This document shows positions 53,272 to 62,390 of a stretch of DNA of 64,000 nucleotides, in pieces. Origin of the DNA: Campylobacter showae CSUNSWCD (GTDB lineage: Bacteria; Campylobacterota; Campylobacteria; Campylobacterales; Campylobacteraceae); NCBI RefSeq assembly GCF_000313615.1, contig NZ_AMZQ01000007.1, forward strand, positions 145,024-209,023, in the 5' to 3' direction. The position numbers and the translations under genes were made by a program. Position 1 is the first letter of the stretch, and every line of letters begins with the position of its first letter. The notes under the pieces were generated by a model that did no database searches, was not told where the DNA came from, and saw only the letters and a program-made list of their open reading frames with translations.

Positions 53272-53832
53272 ATGTCAGAAGTAAAAAAGATAACCGCGCC
53301 GTTTGATAAAGATGTCGTAAAAAGCCTAAAAGCGGGCGACAACGTGCTAATAAGCGGCACCATCATCGCAGCTCGCGACGCCGCGCACAAGGCGCTAACC
53401 GAGACTTTGGCTCGCGGCGAGGCCTTGCCCGTAAATTTAGCCGGCGAGACGATCTACTACCTAGGACCAAGCCCCGCAAAACCTGGCGACGTCATAGGCG
53501 CTGCGGGACCGACTACTAGCGGACGCATGGACAAATACACTCCGACGATGATAAACGAAGTGGGCATCAACGGCATGATCGGCAAGGGCTACCGCTCTGA
53601 GGCCGTCGTCGAAGCGATGAAAAAATCAGGCTGTGTCTATATGGTCGCCATTGGCGGTGCGGGCGCGCTAATCAGCCAAAGTATCAAAAAGTACGAAGTG
53701 CTAGCCTATCCCGAGCTTGGCCCAGAGGCGATCGCGAGACTCACGGTCGAGGATTTCCCTGCTATCGTAGCGATAGATAGCGAGGGCAATAACTTCTACG
53801 AAGTAGGACAAGCTCCGTATAAAAAAATATAA
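53272..53832 (+). CDS. Class I fumarate hydratase, beta subunit
   Basis: A 186-residue partner subunit with the family signatures GDNVLISGTIIAARDAAHKA near residue 22 and GPTTSGRMDKYTPTMINEVG near 83, then MVAIGGAGALISQSIKK. It completes the active site of the alpha subunit. Start after AAGGAGAAAAG. The pair is translated together. Confidence 0.93.
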   Translation: MSEVKKITAPFDKDVVKSLKAGDNVLISGTIIAARDAAHKALTETLARGEALPVNLAGETIYYLGPSPAKPGDVIGAAGPTTSGRMDKYTPTMINEVGINGMIGKGYRSEAVVEAMKKSGCVYMVAIGGAGALISQSIKKYEVLAYPELGPEAIARLTVEDFPAIVAIDSEGNNFYEVGQAPYKKI

Positions 53833-53835
53833 ATT

Positions 53836-53869
53836 TCTAGGCGCGGGCTATCGCTAGCTAGCGCCTAGA
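53836..53869 (+). terminator. Hairpin after the fumarase genes
   Basis: Perfect nine-base-pair stem TCTAGGCGC/GCGCCTAGA (53836-53844 and 53861-53869), four bases after the stop. No T-run follows, so termination may need Rho or the hairpin may only protect the mRNA end. Confidence 0.55.
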
Positions 53870-53935
53870 TCTACGCGCCGCTCTTTATGGGTAAATTTGA
53901 AACCAAACGGCGCGTTAAACCCTCAAATTTTATTC

Positions 53936-54451
53936 TCACTCTTTAAAAATTTTGCCGTAATTGCTCGGATACGCCGCTCTTAAAGATTTCTTAATCTTAT
54001 TCTTTAAAGAGTCCCCGTCGCTAAGCTTTACGCCGCCTACTAGGCAATCTTTGTCGCAAATTAGGCGCAAAGTTATATCCCGTTTTTCGCCGAACAGCTC
54101 AAATTTTACTCGTACCTCGTTCTCTGAGACCGCCTTTGCGCTAAAGTTTTTGAGCTCGTCAATATCCTGCGCGTCTATAAAAGGATCGGCCTCCAGATCG
54201 GACGATACGTGCTCTATGCCGCTCAGACGTCCCAGCGCAGAGCCGAACTGATCGTAAATGAGCCCGTCAAGCTCGGGAGTCAGCCACTCTGAGGTGATAG
54301 GCTGTATTTCGCCGTCGCCGTAGTTTGTTTGGTAAAATTCTTTTACCGTTTTTTCCATTAGCGCGGCTTTCGTCGTTTGAGCGCTTAGATTTGCGCCGCC
54401 AAGACCGCAAAAAACTACCGCCAAAAGGCAAATTTTAGACACATTTTTCAT
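53936..54451 (-). CDS. Exported protein of unknown function
   Basis: A 171-residue protein with a signal peptide (KNVSKICLLAVVFCGLGGAN) and a small domain of helices and strands. The opening of the mature part (KAALMEKTVKEFYQTNYGDG, then LDGLIYDQFGSALGRL) and a strand pair containing a Cys pair (LRLICDKDCLVGGVKLSDG) suggest a compact periplasmic domain. No family recognised. GGAAAGCC precedes the ATG. It converges on the fumarase genes. Confidence 0.65.
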   Translation of the reverse strand: MKNVSKICLLAVVFCGLGGANLSAQTTKAALMEKTVKEFYQTNYGDGEIQPITSEWLTPELDGLIYDQFGSALGRLSGIEHVSSDLEADPFIDAQDIDELKNFSAKAVSENEVRVKFELFGEKRDITLRLICDKDCLVGGVKLSDGDSLKNKIKKSLRAAYPSNYGKIFKE

Positions 54452-54641
54452 GGCTTTCCTTTAAATTTAGGTGTTTGAGTGATTTTGGCGTTATTGAGGT
54501 TAAATTTTACTCATCTTTGCGGGATTGGGTTTGCCGTAATAAGTTACGAGTCAAATTTGAGCGAACCGGCGTTAATCTCAAATTTACGTTAGCCATCGAG
54601 CCGTCAAATTTACTCGGACGGCTCGTTAAATTTAGCAGAGA

Positions 54642-55694
54642 TTACTCTGCGGTGCTGTTTATGTAGCTGTTTTCGGAGATCTGTGTCCAGACCCTGGCCT
54701 TTTTCATAAAGGCTTTTTGTGAGTCTAGGATCTCTTTAAACGTCGCGTCTTTGGCCGAGAGCTCGTCTAGGATCTCATCCGTAGCCTTGCGCAGCGCGGC
54801 GATGATCTCGGGCGGAAACGAGGCGATTTTCACGTCCGGATGCTCGCTTTTGATTTTATCAAGGACCAGCGAGTTTTGATAGACGGCAGACTCGTACACA
54901 TCGGCCGCTACGGCCTTGGTCGCAGTCTCTACGATAGCTTGAAGGTCGGCCGGTAGCTTGTCCCAGAGTTTTTTGTTGATGTAGAATTCATTTTCGCTCG
55001 CAGGCTCCTGCCAGCCGGTGTAGTAAAATTTAGCCACCTTTTGAAAGCCGAAATTTATATCGATCGCAGGGCAGACCCACTCGACGGCGTCGATCGTGTT
55101 CATCTCCATCGCCATGTATAGTTCGCCGATCGGGATCGTGTTTATATTGACTCCCAGCTTTGCCATTATCTCGCCGCCAAGCCCGGTCATGCGTAGTTTT
55201 AGTCCCTTTAGATCGTCCGTACTCTTGATCTCTTTTTTAAACCAGCCGCCCATTTGCATGCCGAAATTTCCGCCGTGAAATGTCACGATGCCGTACTCGT
55301 TAAAGACCTTTTGCGCGAGCTCCTTGCCGCCGCCGTACGCGTACCAGGCGTCTTGCTCGGCCTTGTTCATACCAAAAGGCACGGTCGTAAAGAGCATGAG
55401 TTTAGCGTCCTTGCCCTTATAAAAGTAGCTCGCGGTAAAAGCCGCGTCGTACTGGGCGTTTTTAACCATATCAAGCAGCGCAAACGCCGCCTTATGCTTG
55501 GACGGATAGTCGACGCGAACCTCGATACGGCCGTCGCTCATCTTTTCCACGAGCTCTTTAAATTTCTTTGGAGCGTCGCCTAGTACTGGCACGTTGCTCT
55601 CGTACGTGGAGGCGAGCTTGATTTTGTACTTTTCCGCTGCCTGCGCGCTGATCATCATCGCCGCGCATAGAGCTAGAGCTGAAAATAGTTTCAT
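54642..55694 (-). CDS. Orphan TRAP-type substrate-binding protein
   Basis: A 350-residue periplasmic binding protein (signal peptide KLFSALALCAAMMISAQAA) of the TRAP DctP superfamily: DDLKGLKLRMTGLGGEIMAK with the substrate Arg near residue 167, then INTIPIGELYMAMEMNTIDA and EWVCPAIDINFGFQKV. This branch (W-C-P after A-V-E) resembles binders of larger organic acids rather than C4-dicarboxylates. No dctQ or dctM lies beside it, unlike the complete set at 34591-37431. It may share those permeases or act with ones elsewhere. GGAGAAAAA precedes the ATG. Confidence 0.88.
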   Translation of the reverse strand: MKLFSALALCAAMMISAQAAEKYKIKLASTYESNVPVLGDAPKKFKELVEKMSDGRIEVRVDYPSKHKAAFALLDMVKNAQYDAAFTASYFYKGKDAKLMLFTTVPFGMNKAEQDAWYAYGGGKELAQKVFNEYGIVTFHGGNFGMQMGGWFKKEIKSTDDLKGLKLRMTGLGGEIMAKLGVNINTIPIGELYMAMEMNTIDAVEWVCPAIDINFGFQKVAKFYYTGWQEPASENEFYINKKLWDKLPADLQAIVETATKAVAADVYESAVYQNSLVLDKIKSEHPDVKIASFPPEIIAALRKATDEILDELSAKDATFKEILDSQKAFMKKARVWTQISENSYINSTAE

Positions 55695-56427
55695 TTTTTC
55701 TCCTTTCGGTTTTAAATTTACCGATTATAGAGTTTTGTATTATACTTTTTGGTTAATTTTAAAATTTAAGCTGCCAAAATTTAATATATATGAGTAAAAA
55801 CGTAAATAAATTTCTAAAATGTTACGAAAATTAAATTTTGCCGTTTGCGGATAAATTTGACGATTGTCGTCGTTAGGGCGGTGTCATTTGAGCGATACGA
55901 CTCGGCGAATTTTGTTTGAGTGGGCGGTAGAAATCGACCTGCGGATACGGCTTTAAACTATTAAGCTACTTTTTCGCGACATGTCAAAATTTAGCAGGCA
56001 AAATTTACTCGTGTTTTTTGGGGTACATTGCGACGATTTTATGGGTTGTAAATGCTAAATTTAAGGTGCGTATGTAAAGATAAATTGGCAGGCATTTGTG
56101 ACAAATCGACTTGGTCTTTTGAACCGCATTTGCGCCGTCGCCGAGTAAATTTAAGCAGCAAATTTGGCAAGACGACTTTTTGATAAATTTACAATGCAAA
56201 TTTGTGAAATTTGAGCTCTAAAGCGTGCGCTTGAAGCTCGAATTTAAGTCGCCGAGTGCAAAAAACGGCGAGCGAGTAGGTAAATTTAGGAAGAGCTGGA
56301 AATGTCGTTGGTGTATAGTGTTTTGGCTAGCGTATTTTGCGTGCGGTTGCCGTTAGCTCCGATTCGTGCTTGCTAGCCTCTTGGCAAAAATATACGACAA
56401 AAATGACTTGATTAGATATAAGCAAGC
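55695..56427. other. Long AT-rich region between orphan dctP and marR
   Basis: About 730 bases with no supported gene. The part next to the binding-protein gene carries the 15-mer starting AAATGTTACG (55817-55831) shared with the dctPQM region, and an ATTATA (55739-55744, minus-strand TATAAT) as likely -10 box. Other frames are short and lack start signals. Confidence 0.5.
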
Positions 56428-56873
56428 TTAAATTTCCGTTTGGAGATCGGGCGTATTTTCGATCTCTTTGTCGCAAATCTCGCAAAAGCGCGTCAGCAAC
56501 AAAAATAGCTTCTGGGCGTTTTTTCGCCGAGCCTAGCAAATACCCGCTCGCCCAGCTCATCGCTAGCGCGCACTATAGGGTCTGCTACGTCGTGCCCTTT
56601 TTGCGTGAGACTCATCGCGCGCTCCCTTTTATCCGCGCTTTGCTCGCCTATCTGCACTAACCCTTTTTGTCGAAAATCCTTGCAGACGTTAAAGACTGTT
56701 TGCTTGGGTATGAACCACTCTTGGCCGATCTTTTTTTGCGTCGAACGGCCGTCTTTTGCGAGTGTATAAAGCACTGCAAATTCGCTGTAGCTAAGCCCAG
56801 TTTTAGCAATCAGCATGTCTATGCGTTTGTCGATATCGCCGATTTTTTTGCCCAGTTCGTCGAAGTTGTACAT
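56428..56873 (-). pseudogene. MarR-family regulator of the efflux genes, C-terminus frameshifted
   Basis: A winged-helix repressor: KTGLSYSEFAVLYTLAKDGR near residue 28, the recognition region IPKQTVFNVCKDFRQKGLV near 58, and ADKRERAMSLTQKGHDVADP near 84. The frame then ends at TGA after GEKTPRSYFCC. Adding one A to the run of six A (plus-strand T6 at 56519-56524) restores a MarR-like dimerisation helix: NAQKLFLLLTRFCEICDKE, up to a TAA at 56428. So the gene as read has lost about 30 residues needed for dimer formation. The start is ATG 56873. It is divergent from the efflux genes. Confidence 0.78.
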
Positions 56874-56881
56874 TATTTCCA

Positions 56882-56897
56882 CCCCCCCCTTTTTTTT
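56882..56897 (-). repeat. G8/A8 homopolymer at the marR ribosome binding site
   Basis: Eight C followed by eight T on the plus strand, i.e. A8G8 on the minus strand, ending eight bases before the marR ATG (56873). The G run takes the place of the Shine-Dalgarno sequence. Poly-G runs of this length slip often in Campylobacter and underlie phase variation; here a change in length would alter start spacing. Confidence 0.8.
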
Positions 56898-56921
56898 ATA
56901 TTGGGTGAATTTTAGTAAAAT

Positions 56922-56977
56922 CCAAAAATATTTTCAAGGTTTTTGGATTGACTTTTGGTCCTAAATTTTGCTAATAT
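56922..56977 (+). promoter_or_regulatory. Efflux promoter with possible MarR operator
   Basis: TTGACT (56948-56953) and TAATAT (56972-56977), 18 bases apart, form a fair promoter 34 bases before the membrane fusion protein gene. Just upstream is an inverted repeat CCAAAAA/TTTTTGG (56922-56928 and 56940-56946, 11-base spacer), a plausible operator for the divergent MarR protein. Confidence 0.5.
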
Positions 56978-57010
56978 AGTAAATTTTAAGACTAATATCA
57001 AAGGAAATTT

Positions 57011-58249
57011 ATGAAACTCGGTAATTTTTTAAAGGCGTATTTTTTATCGTTCGCGCTGATTTTCGTCGCAGCTGCGCAGGAAAATAAATCGACACAGGAA
57101 GCAGCGTCGCAAGCAGAGAAAAATACGGCCGAGCAACAAACTGCTCAAGCGGGCGTAAAAGACGACACTGACGCTAGCGAGCAAAGCGTTCGTCAAGATA
57201 AACAAAATCCGGACGCTAGGCAAAATCAAAACGACGAAGCGATAAAGCTCACGGTCGTATCACCCAAAATCGCAAAATTTAGCCCAAAGCTAAATTTACA
57301 CGGCGAACTGGTCGCTAAAGACGATGTCGCAGTAGGTTCGGCGCTACAAGGTCAACAAATCTCCGAGGTTTTAGTCGAAGTCGGCTAAAATGTGCAAAAG
57401 GGGCAAATTTTAGCCCTGCTGGATAATGCCGGCGTAAAAGCGAAATTTGACCAGCAAACCGCTGCGCTAGAGGTCGCAAAGCAAAATTTAAACTCCGCCA
57501 AGGCTGCTTTTAGCGAATCTGAGTCCGCGCTAAAGCGAGCTAAAGACCTAGCCGCAAAAAAGGCTATTAGCTCGCAAGAGCTCGAACAAGCAAATGCGAA
57601 AGAAGCAAGCGCTAGAGCGAATCTAAACTCCGCTAAAGCGCAAATCTCGCAGATAGACGCGCAGATCACTGAAGCTAAAGACCAACTCGGCAAAGCTAGC
57701 GTGATAGCGCCCGTTAGCGGCGTCGTAACGGCCAAAAAAGCCCAAATCGGCGCGCTAACTAGCGGCGAGGCTTTGTTTAACATCGCAAAAGACGGCGTCA
57801 TCGAGCTATCTGCAGATACGGATGCTAGGGAGCTAGCGCAGATAAAAGTCGGTATGAGCGCTCAGGCTCAAATTTACGACGTAAAAGAGGCTGTGAAAGG
57901 CAAAGTGCGGCTAGTGCCCGTGAGCATGGATACGAGCTCACGCCTAGGCAAGGTCAAAATTTCGCTAGATGGCGAGGCGAAATTTATCGGTTCATATGCT
58001 AAAGTCGTCATCGATCTGCCCGAATTTAGCGCATTAGCGCTACCTGCGCAGGCTGTTTCCTTTACCGAAAAGGGTGCGTTTACGACTATAGTAAAGGGCG
58101 GCAAAGCAGTCAAGCGAAAAATCCAAACCGGACTTAGAGCAAACGGGCTAGTTCAGGTGATTTCAGGTGTCAGCAAGGACGATGAGGTCGCGCTAAAAGC
58201 CGCCGCGCTGGTAAACGACGGCGAAGCGGCGCAAAGGAGCGCTGAGTGA
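57011..58249 (+). pseudogene. RND efflux membrane fusion protein, interrupted by in-frame stop
   Basis: One frame from ATG 57011 to TGA 58249 reads as a 412-codon periplasmic adaptor apart from a TAA at 57386-57388 in EVLVEVG*NVQKGQILALLD. A Gln codon (CAA) there would give the usual lipoyl-domain turn. Parts: signal peptide (about 1-21), Gln/Ala/Lys-rich linker to 75, lipoyl half, alpha-hairpin coiled coil (AKQNLNSAKAAFSESESALK), second lipoyl half (SVIAPVSGVVTAKKAQIGAL), beta-barrel and membrane-proximal domains. Restart at GTG 57392 would lack the signal peptide. The RND gene begins in its last codons. Confidence 0.82.
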
Positions 58250-61200
58250 AAATTTCGTCTTGGGCGATTCGCCATCCCATCCCGATTATCGTGCTTTTTA
58301 TCGCGCTTAGCTTAGGCGGCGTAGCGTCGTTTCTGCGCTTACCGATAAACGCAAACCCAAACGTAAATTTCCCTATCGTTAGCGTCACGGTCACGCAGGC
58401 GGGCGCGTCGCCTACGCAGCTGGAAAGCTCGACTACTAGGCGCATCGAGAATGCAGTGGGCGGGCTAGCGGGCGTGAGGCACGTTAGCTCTACGATCTCT
58501 GAGGGTAGCTCGGCTACCACAGTGGAGTTTGCTATCGAGACGGACGTCGATCGAGCCGTAAACGACGTGCGAAACGCTATCTCGCAGATCAGAGACGAAC
58601 TACCAGCCGGTATCGATACGCCGATAGTAGAGCGTGTGGACATCGAGGGCGGCGTGCTGGCGTTTTATTCTATAGGAAGCGCAAATTTAAACCAAAGCGA
58701 GATATCGCACCTGATAGATAACGAGATAAAAAGGCGGCTGCTAGCGATCCTGGGCGTTCAGCAGGTAAAGCGTCTAGGCGGTGTTACGCGCGAGATCAGA
58801 GTGTTTTTGGATCCCGCCGCGCTTAGCTCGCTAAAGATAGACGCCGCTTATATTAGCAAACAGCTTGCACAAAATAACGCCGATTTGCCCGCGGGCAGGA
58901 CGGTTTTAGACGGTGCGGAAAATAGCCTGCGCGTAACAGGCGGTGCAAAGAGCGTCGAGGAGCTTTCCGATACTCCTATCTGGCTAGACGGCGGCCGAAA
59001 CGTCCGTCTGGGCGACATCGCTCGCGTTGAGGACTCGCACGCTGAGCCTAGATCGCGCTCTAGGATGGACGGGCTGGAGACGGCGGGATTTAGCGTCTCG
59101 CGCTCAAAAGGCGCCAGCGACACGGCCCTGATGCAAAAGGTCGAGGAGGAGCTGGCTAAATTTACCGCAGAGCATGCAGAAGTAAAGATAGACGAGATAT
59201 ATACCTCGGCAAACGAGACTAAGCAAAGCTACGACCAAACGATCTGGATGCTAGCCGAGGGTGCGATACTAACGGTGCTTGTGGTATTTATTTTCTTGCG
59301 AGACGCCCGAGCGACGCTAGTGGCGGCCGTGTCGCTACCGCTTTCGATTCTGCCGACGTTTGCGGCGCTTTATCTGCTGGACTACACGCTAAACGGTATC
59401 ACGCTACTGGCTTTAATGCTAGTTATCGGCATACTCGTAGACGATGCGATCGTGGAGATAGAAAATATCAAAAAGCACTTAACTCTAGGCAAACGCCCCT
59501 ATCAAGCCGCCATAGACGCGGCTGATGATATCGGCTTTGCGGTGGTTGCCATTACGCTAACGATAGTGGCGATATTTTTGCCAGTTAGCTTTATCGGCGG
59601 GGGTATCGGGCAGTACTTTAGGCAGTTTGGCATCACGGTTGCGGCGGCGGTTTTGGCTTCGCTTTTAGTCGCGCGTCTAGCCACTCCGCTACTAGCGGCC
59701 TATATCCTAAAGCCCGAGACCAAAGAGGAGCGCGAAGCGAGCAAACTAAAGGCTGCCTATCTAAATTTACTAACTTTCACGCTAGATCACCGCAAATTTA
59801 CGCTCTTTATCGGCTTTTTGCTACTGCTTGGCTCGTTTGCGCTAATACCGCTTTTGCCGACGGGATTTTTGCCTCAAAGCGACTCGGGCAGAAGTAGCGT
59901 AAATATCACGCTAGCTCCCGGATCCACGCTAGAGCAGACCGATGAGAGGCTTTTAAATTTAACGCGCGCCATCAAAGAAAACCCTGCCGTTTGGTCGGTT
60001 TTTGCTATCGCTGGAGGAGGTGGCGAAACGCACAAGGGGGAGCTGCTAATCACGCTAAAACCGCACAAGCAGCGCGCCGTTACGCAAAAGGAGTTTGAAA
60101 ACGAACTGCGGGCGGAGCTGGCTAAATTTAGCGATATGAGATTTGCTTTTGCTAACGAGATGGCTGCGCGCGATATCTCGGTCATCCTAGCAGGCGACGA
60201 CGCGGATGCACTCTCTCAAACGGCGTCGCTAATAAAATCTCAAATGAACGGAGTTGCGGGCGCGAAAAACGCTCAAGTAAACGAACCGCTGCAAAAGCCG
60301 GAAATCCGCGTAAATTTAATCAAAAAAGAGGCCGCAAGGCTGGGCGTGAGCCATCAGACAGTTGGCGAAGCTTTGCGTATCGCTACCGTAGGCGACACGG
60401 ACGCGGCGTCGGCAAAATTTGACCTGCCGGACCGCCAAGTACCTATCCGCGTTAGCCTAGAGGAGGGTGCTAGAAACGATCTTGAAGTTTTGCGTAAAAT
60501 TTACGTCCAAAGCGCGACAGGGACGGCCGTGCCGCTCTCTAGCGTGGCAGAAGTTTCGTATTCGCAGGGTGCGGCTAGCATAGAGAGGTTTGATAAACGT
60601 CGCAAGATCGCTGTCGAGGCCGATTTGCAACCTGGATTTACCATAGGCGAAGTTTTGGGGCAAATTCATGCCTTGCCCGCGATGCAAAATTTGCCGACAA
60701 GCATCTCCTCGCCCGAGTACGGCGATAGCGAGTATATGAGCGAGATGTTTGAGCAGTTTAGTATCGCGCTTGGCTTTGGAGTGACGATGTTTTTGCTGGT
60801 TTTGATTGTACTTTTTCGCGATTTTTTGCAGCCTGCTACGATATTTATCGCGCTTCCGCTCTCTATCGGCGGCGCGGCGGGCGGTCTGCTACTTTACGGC
60901 GGCGCACTTGATCTATCCTCTGTGATCGGTATCTTGATGCTGATGGCTATCGTGGGTAAAAACTCTATCTTGCTCGTTGATTTCGTCATCGAAAAGCGCC
61001 TGCGCGGAAGCGGCGTCAGGCAGGCTTTGCTAAGCTCTGGCGCTGAACGTGCGCGACCTATCGTGATGACTACGATAGCTATGATCGCGGGCATGGCGCC
61101 TGCGGTGTTTGCTAGCGGCTCGGGAGCGGCTTTTCGCGCGACGATGTCGGTAGCCGTGATCTGCGGGCTGGCGGCCTCTACGCTACTTAGCCTCGTTTTC

Positions 61201-61308
61201 GTGCCGACGGTTTATTCTATCGTTGATGACGTGAAAAACTTCCTTGGCAGGCGTCTTTCCAAACTCACGTCCGTAACCGAGCAAGATAAGCAAAACTGGG
61301 CGAGGTAA
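58246..61308 (+). CDS. RND-family multidrug efflux pump, inner-membrane subunit
   Basis: A 1020-residue, 12-helix proton-driven pump. Marks: an N-terminal helix (WAIRHPIPIIVLFIALSLGG), the proton-relay Asp pair in TM4 (LVIGILVDDAIVEIENIKKH), the periplasmic domains, and the matching IGILMLMAIVGKNSILLVDF in the second half. It is of the shorter HAE1/efflux subtype. The start is GTG overlapping the fusion-protein stop. No TolC-like outer-membrane gene follows, so it would need one encoded elsewhere. The frame is intact, but its partner (above) is interrupted. Confidence 0.93.
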   Translation: MKISSWAIRHPIPIIVLFIALSLGGVASFLRLPINANPNVNFPIVSVTVTQAGASPTQLESSTTRRIENAVGGLAGVRHVSSTISEGSSATTVEFAIETDVDRAVNDVRNAISQIRDELPAGIDTPIVERVDIEGGVLAFYSIGSANLNQSEISHLIDNEIKRRLLAILGVQQVKRLGGVTREIRVFLDPAALSSLKIDAAYISKQLAQNNADLPAGRTVLDGAENSLRVTGGAKSVEELSDTPIWLDGGRNVRLGDIARVEDSHAEPRSRSRMDGLETAGFSVSRSKGASDTALMQKVEEELAKFTAEHAEVKIDEIYTSANETKQSYDQTIWMLAEGAILTVLVVFIFLRDARATLVAAVSLPLSILPTFAALYLLDYTLNGITLLALMLVIGILVDDAIVEIENIKKHLTLGKRPYQAAIDAADDIGFAVVAITLTIVAIFLPVSFIGGGIGQYFRQFGITVAAAVLASLLVARLATPLLAAYILKPETKEEREASKLKAAYLNLLTFTLDHRKFTLFIGFLLLLGSFALIPLLPTGFLPQSDSGRSSVNITLAPGSTLEQTDERLLNLTRAIKENPAVWSVFAIAGGGGETHKGELLITLKPHKQRAVTQKEFENELRAELAKFSDMRFAFANEMAARDISVILAGDDADALSQTASLIKSQMNGVAGAKNAQVNEPLQKPEIRVNLIKKEAARLGVSHQTVGEALRIATVGDTDAASAKFDLPDRQVPIRVSLEEGARNDLEVLRKIYVQSATGTAVPLSSVAEVSYSQGAASIERFDKRRKIAVEADLQPGFTIGEVLGQIHALPAMQNLPTSISSPEYGDSEYMSEMFEQFSIALGFGVTMFLLVLIVLFRDFLQPATIFIALPLSIGGAAGGLLLYGGALDLSSVIGILMLMAIVGKNSILLVDFVIEKRLRGSGVRQALLSSGAERARPIVMTTIAMIAGMAPAVFASGSGAAFRATMSVAVICGLAASTLLSLVFVPTVYSIVDDVKNFLGRRLSKLTSVTEQDKQNWAR

Positions 61309-61424
61309 ATTTGGCCGATAAACGGCGGCGCTAAATTTACCGGGTTTTTGCGCGGCGTGGTAAGATTGATTAAATTTGGCTTTATTTGGCTTGGGTCAAA
61401 TTTGAGCGGGTTTTGCAGTCAAAT

Positions 61425-61898
61425 CTAATAATACCCAAGGCACATCGTCTCGGTTAGCTTTATGCGCTTTTCAAGCGGCGCAGGCGAGAAAAACGAGCAC
61501 TTTTCGATGTAAATTCTGTAGTCGTAGTCAAGTCCGAAGTCGTCGTAAAATTTCTTTAAATTTATAAATTTTATCCCGCAAATTTCGCGTAGATCAAAAA
61601 GCGGATAGAGTTTGGAACCGTTGTTGGCGACTAGGTGCGAGGGTGCTAGCGTCGTAAACGAGCAAAATGCCGACGTGAGCACGAGTCCTGCTAGATCGCT
61701 ACAGCGTGCGGCCGCCTCGCGAAAACGAGCGGGAATGCATTTTTTATGCAGAAAAACGATGCGCGAGTTTTCAAATTTAGCGCAGATCGCGCCGCTCCAA
61801 AACAGATACGCATTGCCCGAGATTTCGGCGTTTTTCGCAAATTCGCAGCCAAGAACGTAATCGTCTAAAAACTCGTTTGGAGCAAGGGTGATTTTCAT
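61425..61898 (-). CDS. Unknown cytoplasmic protein
   Basis: A 157-residue protein without signal peptide or membrane helices: KITLAPNEFLDDYVLGCEFA at the start, several Cys, and a basic C-terminal half (FINLKKFYDDFGLDYDYRIY). No family recognised. It is divergent from ridA, with 93 bases between. Codon use is like its neighbours. Confidence 0.6.
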   Translation of the reverse strand: MKITLAPNEFLDDYVLGCEFAKNAEISGNAYLFWSGAICAKFENSRIVFLHKKCIPARFREAAARCSDLAGLVLTSAFCSFTTLAPSHLVANNGSKLYPLFDLREICGIKFINLKKFYDDFGLDYDYRIYIEKCSFFSPAPLEKRIKLTETMCLGYY

Positions 61899-61991
61899 AT
61901 TTTTAGCGCCTTTTTACGGGAAATTATAGCGAAATTTGCTTTTTTAGCCGTAAATTGGGTAATATTCGCCCAAATTTTACAAAGGACGAAA

Positions 61992-62369
61992 ATGAAAAAG
62001 GTTATCTCTACAAAAGATGCTCCGCAAGCGATCGGACCGTATTCGCAGGCGATCGAAGCAAACGGATTTTTGTTTATTTCAGGGCAACTTGGCGTGACTC
62101 CTAGCGGCAAATTTGCGGGCGAGGACGTGAGGGCTCAAGCCGAGCAATCGATGCTAAATTTAAAAGCGATTTTGACGCAGGCGGGGCTTGGCTTTGAAAA
62201 CGCGGTAAAAACGACGATTTTTCTAGCCGATATTGCGGACTTTGCGGCGGTAAACGAAATCTACGCTAAATTTTTTAACGAGCCGTATCCTGCCAGAAGT
62301 ACGATCGCCGTTAAAACGCTGCCAAAAGGCGGTCTAGTCGAGATCGAGCTCATCGCGGCGACGAAGTAA
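61992..62369 (+). CDS. ridA: RidA-family enamine/imine deaminase
   Basis: A 125-residue trimeric enzyme that hydrolyses reactive 2-aminoacrylate and related imines. Typical order: KDAPQAIGPYSQAIEANGFL at residues 7-26, FISGQLGVTPSG, and the catalytic Arg in EPYPARSTIAVKTLPKGGLV near 102. Full length. AAAGGACGAAA precedes the ATG. The DUF945 gene follows after 21 bases and may be co-transcribed. Confidence 0.95.
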   Translation: MKKVISTKDAPQAIGPYSQAIEANGFLFISGQLGVTPSGKFAGEDVRAQAEQSMLNLKAILTQAGLGFENAVKTTIFLADIADFAAVNEIYAKFFNEPYPARSTIAVKTLPKGGLVEIELIAATK

Positions 62370-62390
62370 AATTTAAAATCAAGGGAAAAA

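Noticed and set aside
56005-56199. 64-codon minus-strand frame upstream of the orphan binding protein
   Set aside because: No ribosome binding site and no homology recognised; contains word-rich DNA.
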